Shown: one piece after another, positions 25,987-34,800 of the stretch
How the letters are laid out: every line of letters starts with the position of its first letter
Numbering within the stretch: position 1 is the stretch's first letter
From: Anaerosporobacter sp031551385
GTDB taxonomy: Bacteria; Bacillota; Clostridia; Lachnospirales; Lachnospiraceae
Assembly (NCBI RefSeq): GCF_031551385.1
Contig: NZ_JAVBNS010000090.1
Span: 4,407 to 68,406, forward strand
Direction of reading: 5' to 3'
Length of the DNA stretch: 64,000 nucleotides
Notes under the pieces: model-generated
Told to the model about the DNA's origin: nothing
Databases searched by the model: none
The model's input: only the letters and a program-made list of their open reading frames with translations
Program-made: the position numbers and the translations under genes

Positions 25987-26559
25987 GTGTCGTCTAATGT
26001 ATATAAGGTTAGGAAATTAGGGAGGATAATATTATATGCTGCATGGCCAAAGTTTATACTACCCAATGTAATAGATGATTTAAATAAGAATAGCGAGATT
26101 CTATATAATTTTGGAACACCGATGATAAACTATACTATTGATATAGCGTGGTTGGATCTTTGCGATGAAGAATCTTTTTACGTTAAAATAGGTGAGAATG
26201 ATACATATGGATTTTATGGATATCCAAATGATGCTTCAACATTTAAATTTTCATATTACTCTACAAGTGTTCCTAAAAGATCTCTTTTTAGGTTTAAAGT
26301 CGGTGATAGTATGAAAAAGGCAGATAAGCAACTTGGAAAACATGGATATAAATGTAAAGAGATTAATCGGGATTGTGCAGTATATCAAAGAAGACAAGTT
26401 ACAATTCGGATTTATATGCAGAAAACACAAGATTGTTACAATAAAAGAGAATATATTAGGAATGGGGTAGTATCAGGGTATACTGTTGAGTTAAAGAAAC
26501 GGATTAATATCATAAAGGTTATAAATAGAATAATGAAAAATATTACAAGTAACACATAG
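25987..26559 (+). CDS. Array copy 1: small protein paralogue, N-terminus degraded
   Basis: The frame from GTG 25987 encodes about 190 residues. From VIDDLNKNSEILYNFGTPM onward it aligns with the other array members, including the shared core LFRFKVGDSMKKADKQLGKHGY, but the lysine-rich start and single transmembrane helix of copies 2-4 are missing or altered, and no ribosome binding site precedes the GTG. An upstream ATG frame (MKNWNFFLCGVV) stops after 12 codons in another frame, as if a frameshift damaged the 5' end. The C-terminus is also divergent (KKRINIIKVINRIMKN). It may be a decaying copy, although the promoter in front of it is intact. Confidence 0.5.
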   Translation: MSSNVYKVRKLGRIILYAAWPKFILPNVIDDLNKNSEILYNFGTPMINYTIDIAWLDLCDEESFYVKIGENDTYGFYGYPNDASTFKFSYYSTSVPKRSLFRFKVGDSMKKADKQLGKHGYKCKEINRDCAVYQRRQVTIRIYMQKTQDCYNKREYIRNGVVSGYTVELKKRINIIKVINRIMKNITSNT

Positions 26560-26607
26560 AATAACAGTTGGATAAAAGCGTGTTATGTATAATGGGAGGA
26601 ATAAGAA

Positions 26608-27210
26608 TTGACAGAGAATAAGTCTGGAATAGAAAAGAAAGTAGGCAATACACAAAAAAAGAAACAAAGCATAAGATTAATGTTTATATTATTGATGGTG
26701 TTGACAATGGTATATGTAGTGGTATGGTCTATTAAAACACCATCAGCAATAGAAGATTTAAATAATAATATTGATTTGCCATATAAATTTACTGCATTAA
26801 TGGCGGAATATGATATTGATAAGAAGTGGATTGATCTTGGTGATGAACATGCTATTTATGTTGAAACACAAAAGAGAGAGAGGTATGGTTTTTATGGATA
26901 TCCAGACTATTCTTCATCATTTAAGTTTGCATACTATTCTACAAGTGATTCAAAAAAGGCATTGTTTGGTTTTGAAGTAGGGGATAGCATGGAGAAAGCG
27001 GATAAGCAACTTAGGGAGCATGGTTACAGATGCTGGGAGATAGATTGGGATTGTGCAAGGTATAAGAGAGGACAAGTAGATATCAGGGTTGATATGCAAC
27101 AAACAAAAGAAAGTAACAATAAGAGTGGATATATTAGGAATGGGGTGGTGCAGGGGTATATTATACAACTAGAACGTACAGATAAATATCATAAAGGATA
27201 TTATAAATAG
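26608..27210 (+). CDS. Array copy 2: small single-pass membrane protein, unknown function
   Basis: This 200-residue protein starts at TTG 26608, eight bases after GGGAGG. A charged cytoplasmic segment of about 28 residues leads to one transmembrane helix (SIRLMFILLMVLTMVYVVVW); the remaining 150 residues should face outside. The exported part has the array signature AIEDLNNNIDLPYKF, then a tyrosine-rich strand region, then LFGFEVGDSMEKADKQLREH. The VGDS...AxxxLxxHGY pattern resembles the repeated units of BamE/BLIP-like folds, which is only an inference. No named family is recognised. Confidence 0.8.
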   Translation: MTENKSGIEKKVGNTQKKKQSIRLMFILLMVLTMVYVVVWSIKTPSAIEDLNNNIDLPYKFTALMAEYDIDKKWIDLGDEHAIYVETQKRERYGFYGYPDYSSSFKFAYYSTSDSKKALFGFEVGDSMEKADKQLREHGYRCWEIDWDCARYKRGQVDIRVDMQQTKESNNKSGYIRNGVVQGYIIQLERTDKYHKGYYK

Positions 27211-27268
27211 ATATATAGAAAAACGGGTTGCTAAAAGAGTGCTATGTATAACGAGGGAGGAATAAGAA

Positions 27269-27865
27269 TTGACAGAGAATAAGTCTGGAATAGAAAAGAA
27301 AGCATGCAATACACAAAAAAAGAAAAAAAGCATAAGATTAATGTTTATATTATTGATGGTGTTGACAATGGTATATGTAGTGGTATGGTCTATTAAAACG
27401 CCATCTGCAATAGAAGATTTAAATAATAATATTGATTTACCATATAAATTTACTACACCAATGAGTGAATGCGATATTGTTGAGAAAAAGATTGAAGATG
27501 AGTATGAGTATGGTGTTTATGTTGAGACATATAATGGAGATTCGTATAGATTTTCGGGATATCCAGATATGTCATCTTCTTATAAACTTACATCTTACTA
27601 TACAAAGAACACAAAAGTATCTTTGTTTGGATTTAAGGTAGGAGATTCGCTAAATGAAGCAAATAAGTTGCTCAGAAAGCATGGATACATATCTCGTGAT
27701 AAAGATACATGCTATTATGAATATAGGAACGGAGGAATTGTTGTATTAATTACAGTGAAGCACGGAGACGGTAGTAGTAATGATTATTTTAAAGATGGAG
27801 TCATAGTTAATTATATGATTAAATTAGAAAGCACAGATAAGAAACATATAGGGTATTATAAATAG
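27269..27865 (+). CDS. Array copy 3: small single-pass membrane protein, unknown function
   Basis: This 198-residue paralogue of copy 2 has the same TTG start, leader and first 60 or so residues nearly base for base, then a strongly diverged exported domain (CDIVEKKIEDEYEYGVYVET, SLFGFKVGDSLNEANKLLRK). Three cysteines (CDI near residue 70, DTCYY near 150) replace the tryptophans of copy 2. The C-terminus returns to the family ending (LESTDKKHIGYYK). This conserved-end, variable-middle layout suggests diversification of a binding surface. Confidence 0.8.
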   Translation: MTENKSGIEKKACNTQKKKKSIRLMFILLMVLTMVYVVVWSIKTPSAIEDLNNNIDLPYKFTTPMSECDIVEKKIEDEYEYGVYVETYNGDSYRFSGYPDMSSSYKLTSYYTKNTKVSLFGFKVGDSLNEANKLLRKHGYISRDKDTCYYEYRNGGIVVLITVKHGDGSSNDYFKDGVIVNYMIKLESTDKKHIGYYK

Positions 27866-28218
27866 TCTGAAGACAATATTGATAAGAAGTGGATTGACCG
27901 TGGGTATACTATTAAAGGATAGCATACTAATTGAAATGCAAGAAAATTGTATAAAATAATGTATATATATTGAAAAATCAAGTTGTTTTATTGACAATTA
28001 TATACTGAAAAGATAAAATATGTTAGTATAGGGGAAATAAAAAAGAAAAATGGAGTTATATATAAGCAAGTGAGTTTAAAATCTATGCAAAATAATAAAG
28101 AAGGGGAGGCATGAGGTGGAACTAAAAATGTAGATATACTACATTAAAAAAATTGCAAATAACACATAGAAAAACGGGTGGATAAAAGAGTGTTATGTAT
28201 AACAGGGAGGAATAAGAA
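27866..28218 (+). pseudogene. Array relic and duplicated promoter between copies 3 and 4
   Basis: No intact gene lies here. ACAATATTGATAAGAAGTGG near 27873 matches the copy 2 coding sequence around its NIDKKWID motif, but runs into a stop within 15 codons, so it is a fragment of a lost copy. A promoter copy lies at 27991-28019 and the conserved 60-bp leader of copy 4 begins near 28161. Confidence 0.6.
27991..28019 (+). promoter_or_regulatory. Second array promoter, before copy 4
   Basis: TTGACA (27991-27996), a 17-base spacer and TAAAAT (28014-28019) repeat the 25878 promoter with two spacer changes. It probably drives copy 4 and perhaps the giant downstream gene. Confidence 0.72.
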
Positions 28219-28833
28219 TTGACAGAGAATAATTTGGAAGTAGATGAGAGGGAAGAGGTAATTAAAAAACGGAGAAAGAAGTTTAAAATATCAATAGGAG
28301 TAATAGCAGTAGTGTTGTTAGTAATAGCTACGCTATATACATTTGTGCGGTCGCATTATAAATTGCCAAATGAAATAGATGATTTGAATAATAATATTGA
28401 TTTACCATTTAAATTTAATACGCCCATATCGGAATACGATATTGATGAGGAGCATATTGAAGATGTCGAAGAAGGTGTTATCTGGGTTGAGTTAAATGGT
28501 CAGAAATATGGATTTTTTAGCTGTTTAGACGAGGATTCTTCAACATATAAATTTGCATATTATTTTACAGATATGCCTAAAACCTCCTTATTTGGATTTA
28601 AGGTAGGGGATAGTATGGAGAAAGCGGATAAGTTGCTGACTGAACATGGTTATAGTTGTGAAGATGTGGATTCAAATTATATTATCTATAAAAGAGGACG
28701 AGTTACTATTTTGGTTTATATAAGTTGGAAAAAAAATGGGAAAAATGAGAGGCACTATATTACAAATAGGGAAGTTGAAGGATATTTTATTGATTTAGAA
28801 TCAACAGATGAAATGCAAGGATACATATATTAA
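28219..28833 (+). CDS. Array copy 4: small single-pass membrane protein, unknown function
   Basis: This 204-residue paralogue starts at TTG 28219 after GGGAGG. Its cytoplasmic N-terminus and transmembrane helix (KISIGVIAVVLLVIATLYTF) differ from copies 2 and 3, but the exported domain keeps LPNEIDDLNNNIDLPFKF and SLFGFKVGDSMEKADKLLTE and ends LESTDEMQGYIY. It is 25 bases before the giant secreted protein with no terminator between, so the two genes are very likely co-transcribed. Confidence 0.8.
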   Translation: MTENNLEVDEREEVIKKRRKKFKISIGVIAVVLLVIATLYTFVRSHYKLPNEIDDLNNNIDLPFKFNTPISEYDIDEEHIEDVEEGVIWVELNGQKYGFFSCLDEDSSTYKFAYYFTDMPKTSLFGFKVGDSMEKADKLLTEHGYSCEDVDSNYIIYKRGRVTILVYISWKKNGKNERHYITNREVEGYFIDLESTDEMQGYIY

Positions 28834-28858
28834 ATATAAATAAATAAAGGAGATAGTA

Positions 28859-31800
28859 ATGAAGATAAAAAAAGAAAAAATAGTTTTTTTGATAATAATA
28901 TGCTTATTAGTACAAATACTAAATCCTGCTTTTATTACTGTGCAAGGTAAAGGTGGTAATAAATTAGTTGTAAAGGGGAAAATAAAAGTAGAAATAAAGA
29001 GTTTTTATAGTCAGGGTACAAAGCTAATAGAACAGGAGTTAGAAAATTATCCAGCGACTATATATTATCTAGATGATAACGGAGTAAAAAAACATGAGGA
29101 TATCATGACAGATAACTTAGGTAACTACAAAGTGTCACTGCCATCACAATCAGGGATAAAAAAGGTATGGTTAGAAGTAGAGGCTGATAATGAGGCATGT
29201 ACAGTATATTCAGCCTATAAGAGTGGAAAATGGTGTGGAGAATATAAATACAAAAATAAGGAAGTTATAGTTGACCTTGCTAAACAAAGCAATATTACAA
29301 TGGATTATACGATTACAGGCAATGATGCAGGGGCAATTAATATAGCAAGAGTCGTTAATAATGCAAGAGCTTATATGAAAGAGGCTTGTGGTTTAATTGT
29401 TTCCAAGACACCAAAGGCTACGATTCAGTGGTTATGTGGGCAAGGAAGTAACTCCTATAATGGGACAAGAGGCGGAAATGAATTCATATTTATAAATGGA
29501 GGAAATCAAAGGGAGTTTAGTGATTCTGTAATTTGTCATGAGTACGGGCATTGGATATATAATGGTTTTCGTGAAGGAAATCTAAAAGGAGGAAAACATT
29601 CCCATGAAAAAGATTTAGATGTTCGATTAGCTTATTCAGAAGGATTGGCTACATATTTTGGACAAATGGCTATCAATTCGCCTAGATATATGGCTGGTGG
29701 CAATGCTAATGGGAAAAATATTACATATTCGATTGAAAATCCTGGGATTAATTATCAAGGTAAGGATGGAAAACTAAATGAACTCTATGTAGCAGCATCA
29801 TTTTGGGATATTACAGATAAATATAGTTCAAATGAATCATGGGACAAACTCAATGATAAAGCAGAACAAGTTTTTTTATGCAATCGAGATGTAGTAATGG
29901 AGGCTGATTTGGAGAATGGAATTTTTGATTGTACTATAGAAGACTTCTACAATAAATATATAGAAATGCATGTTCAAAAAAACAGTGAACGAGCATATGA
30001 TTTTTGGAGGGTATTTAAAGAAAATCATATGGAATTTGACAATGAACCCCCCCAAATAATAAACGCGCTTTCAAATAAACAATTAAATATTAGACTCTAT
30101 GACAATGTAAAAGTTTCTAAAGTGGAAATATATATTAATGGTAAAAAAGAGTATACAAAGAATAATCCACCTGATAATGTTTCTTACACAATTTCAGATA
30201 ATAAACTTCAAATAGGACGTAATTGCATAGCAATTAAGGCATATGATTATGCAGGAAATGATGTTTTACTAGGAATGTTAAAATCTGATATAAAATCAAA
30301 TAATACTAGTAAATCAACAATCGGTGCATTCACCCAACCCTACACCGTATCCTACTGCGACTACTACTACGAAGGCGACGAAACTACAACAGACGAACCC
30401 CTAATAACTGCACTCTCTACAAATCGCATAGACTTAGAATCATTTGAGGATTTAGAATCATTAGAAGATCCTGATTCCCTAATAGATGAAGTAGACACAG
30501 AAGCCACAATTATAGAAGAACTAGCCAATCTATATGAGTTAGTTTATCAAGATAGTAAGTGCGGAACATTAGGAGACGAGGAAACATCAGAGCTTCGAGA
30601 GTTAACGATTGCAGATGGAACAGATTTTTCGTTACTACTTAATGATACATTAGGTGATTATGAGATAGCACTGACAGATCCAGAGGGCAATATATACACG
30701 AATTATGAAGTGACAGATGAAGATATCGCAAATGAAATAGCAGAAGACGAGTTGCTTGAAGAAGAATTATACGGAGCAATGGGCGATGCAGTAATAGACA
30801 AAAATCAAAGTCGTCAAAATGTCTTAAACCTTGGAACAAGGGGTCTGACAATATTCTATCCAACTGCTGGAACGTGGACATATACAATAAGAAACAAAGG
30901 AACAGAAGGCGACTATCAATTGGGTGTGTATACGAAGTTGTCAGCTCCAATCATTAACAATGAAGAAGCATTGACAATGCTACAAGATGGAACTGCTGTT
31001 ACGGTAAATGCTTCCGTTGCAGTATCTGGAAGTGCTATTACAATAAATGCAAATGCAGATACCTATGCTTATGCAAAACCGGCAGAAGTACATATTGAAC
31101 TACAGGACAACCAAGGAGAAGTTCTAATCGAGGATACAATCAAAGATGGAATTAATGAGACTGGAGACTTCTTATATACATTTAACAACTTAGAAGACGG
31201 TCATTATAATCTGGAATTGTACTCCGTAGCATCCGATGGAACAAGAAGCTTTACAAGAACAAGCGAAATGGTTGTAAATTCACGAGAGCCAGAGATAGAG
31301 ATGAGTGATGATTGTGAATACTATATCTATTCCCAAGAAGCAATGTTAGATGGACGAATCACGAATGCAGACAGGGTTGAGATTCTAGTCAATGGGGAAG
31401 AAGTACCTTATGATGTGGGATGTGGCAGTTGCGATGATACATTTGGCTTTGGATGTTATGCGGAACTGAAGGATGGAGATAATACCGTAAGAATAACATC
31501 AGAGTCGGAAACAGGGAAAACAGTGGTGAAAGAGTTTGTATTACACTCGATACCAGAGGAAGAGTATGATCAAGAGAAACATCAACCAGAGATAGAAAGT
31601 GTGACATTTGACGGAAAAGAAGAACCAGTAGTTAATAAGCGTTCTACTGTTGAGGTGAAACTTACCGATAAGAATGCAGCAGATTATAAAGTGTATGCAG
31701 TATGTAATGATACAATCTATGATTTTACGCCTGCAGGTGATTGCTTCACGTTAGATTTTAATCCTACTGATTACTATAATGATAATTATGAATTTGTAGT

Positions 31801-34800
31801 ATGTGTTATAAGTAGATGGCAATTTTATTCTGAGAAAGCATTAGATATCGAGGTTACAGGTGTTAAAGATGGCATTCGTATAAAGAATGACCCACAAACT
31901 ATGTTTCTAAATGTAGGTGATACAGCAACGTTGGATATCAGTAGTATCATTGATGGCGATGATTGCAGCGTAGAAGTGAATTGTGGAACAATTAAGGACG
32001 GAATTTGGAGTTTTACATCAAGTGAACCAGGTGATTTTGAGATTATACTGAGATTTACGAAAGGTGATATAGAAAAAGAGGTTACATTTGATACTGTGTA
32101 TGAATACTCAAAAGAGCATAAACTTACATTTGTAACAGATGGCGATGAGCTGGAGGAACAAGAGTATTCTGTTTGTGAGGATGAGGAATATGGTGAATTA
32201 CCGCTACCGACAAAGAAGGGTTATGAATTTGTAGGTTGGTTTGACAAGGAAGAGGGAGGCAATCAAATCTTAGAGGATACAATTGCGAAAAAAGATGATT
32301 CCTTTACTCTATATGCACGTTGGAAAAGTAAAACCTTAACGATTACATTTAACCCGAATGGTGGAAGTGTAGAAAATAAAAGTAAGGAAGTAACATATGG
32401 CAAGAAGTATGGAGAACTTCCAGTGCCAACATGGGCAAACGCAGAGTTTCTTGGTTGGTATAGCGGAATAGATGGCGGACTTAAGATAACGGCAGAAAGT
32501 ATTGTTAAGGAAGAAGAGCCCCAGACATTATATGCACAATGGTCTACTAGAAGATATCGAGTTATGTTGGATTCAAATGGTGGAGAGCTAGATGAATATA
32601 CTTTTTTCTTGTATAAAGGTGATAAGTATCTAGAAATGCCAACACCTACTAGAGAAGGTTACACATTCAAAGGCTGGTATACGGGAAGTGCAGGTGGAAC
32701 GAGGATTATGCCTGGTTCAGTAGTGACAGTATTAGGAAACCATTATTTATATGCCAATTGGGAACCTAACAAGTATACGGTACATTTTGACTTTGCTGGT
32801 GGATCAATAAAAGGGACAAAAGAAATCTACGAACAGGATATTGATTTCCCTTATGAGAGTGCATATGGTTGGATGCCAACTCCTCAAAAAGCAGGCTGTG
32901 TGTTCCAAGGCTGGTACACGGAAGAGACGGGCGGAACATTAATTACAGGAAGTGATATTCTCAAAGTAAGGCATAATCAGACGTTTTATGCACATTGGAA
33001 ATATGCAGAGTATCAAGTAACATTTGTAACAAATGGTAATGCTATAGATGTGAAGAATAAGAAAGTAACCTATATGAGCGAATATGGCGAATTGCCAGTA
33101 CCGACAAAGGCAAACTATGATTTTGTAGGCTGGTCAACTGCGAATGTAAATGGAACGATGGTTGATTCAACATCACAGGTAGCAATAGCAGGAGCACATA
33201 CCTTGTATGGTATATGGAAAGGTAAGACATTGGAGGTAAGCTTTGATGCCAATGGCGGAGAAGTGATTGATGAGAAGAAAACTGTTTTTTATACTGAGGC
33301 ATATGGCGAACTGCCAGTTGCAGTAAGAGAAGGATATACGTTTGCGTATTGGAGCTATACTCCAACAGGAACAAGCGTAGCTTCAACAACGAAAGTAAGT
33401 TTGACAAGCGATCATACATTATATGCTCGTTGGAATACAAATGCGTATAAGACAATATTTGTCCCAAATGGTGGAAAGATTGTTGTATCAAAAACAGAAT
33501 ATAACGATAGTAATCTTTACGCTGTTAATTTTTTCTATGATAATCCTTATAGAACTCTGCCAACCCCTACAAAGGCAGGTTGTGAATTTACTGGCTGGTA
33601 TACCGAAAAAGAAGGCGGCGAGTTAATAACGGTTAACTCTATTGTAGATGTAGCAGAGGAACAAAGACTATATGCACATTGGAAATACAACGAGTATCAG
33701 ATAACATTTGTAACAAATGGCGATGTTATGGATGTGAAGAACAAGAAAGTAACCTACATGGGCGAATATGGCGAACTGCCAGTACCGACAAAGGCAAACT
33801 ATGATTTTGTCGGGTGGTCAACTGCGAATGTAAATGGAACGATGGTTGATGCAACATCGCAAGTGACAATTGCAGGAGGGCATACCTTATATGGTATGTG
33901 GAAAGGCAAGACGTTGGAAGTAAGCTTTGATGCCAATGGTGGAAAAGAGATTGACGAGAAGAAAAGTGTTGTTTACTATGATGCATACGGAGTGCTACCT
34001 GTTGCAGAACGGGAAGGATATCGATTTGCTTACTGGAGCTATAAACCAACAGGAGGTTCGAATATAAATGCATCTACGAGGGTAGTTACGGCAGAGGATC
34101 ATACTCTATATGCCTATTGGTCGCCAAACAACTATAAGACATTATTATACCCGAATGGTGGCAAAATTGTTTTATCAAAAGTAGAATATAACGACAATAA
34201 TCCTTACTGGTTTAATGCTACGTATGATAGCACATACATGAGTTTGTACACCCCTTCGAGAGCTGGATGTGAATTTCTTGGTTGGTATACCGAGAAAGAG
34301 GGCGGTGAGTTAGTAACGCCTGCTACTATTGTGAAGATAACAGAGGAACTAAAATTGTATGCACATTGGAAATGCAATGAATTCCCAATATATTTTAGTA
34401 CAAATGGTAATCCGATTGATCTAAAGAGTAAGAATGTAACGTATCTTGGCGAATATGGTGAATTACCAGTCCCTACGAAAGAAAACTATGTATTTTTGGG
34501 GTGGTCAAGTCATAATTCGAAGGAATCTATGATTGATGCTACCTCTCAGGTAACAGTAACTGGTGCACATTATATATATGGAATGTGGGAAGGCGAAAAA
34601 TCTGAAGTAAGTTTCAATGCGAATGGTGGAGGAGAGATTAACGAGAAGAAAACGGTTACTTATAGTGAAACATATGGAGTACTACCAGTGCCAGTAAGAG
34701 AAGGTTATACTTTTTCGTGGTGGTGCTTGGGTTCGGAGACAGGAACTCCCGTAGGGTCAACTACAAAAGTAACGTTAGCAAGTGACCATACCTTGTATGC

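Larger units (their letters stand above)
25878..28833 (+). repeat. Tandem duplication array of a small membrane-protein gene
   Basis: Four related genes and one relic lie head to tail. A leader of about 60 bp, running from an AACACATAGAA-like sequence through GTTATGTATAA to GGGAGGAATAAGAATTG, precedes copies 2, 3 and 4 (ending at 26610, 27271 and 28221), and the copy 1 promoter region recurs at 27991. Copies 2 and 3 are almost identical over their first 200 bp, then diverge sharply, which points to recombination between copies. Confidence 0.85.

Noticed and set aside
33042..34073. Minus-strand open frames of 149 and 115 codons inside the giant gene
   Set aside because: They repeat in step with the coding repeats of the opposite strand, have His/Leu/Ser-biased composition and lack starts with binding sites.
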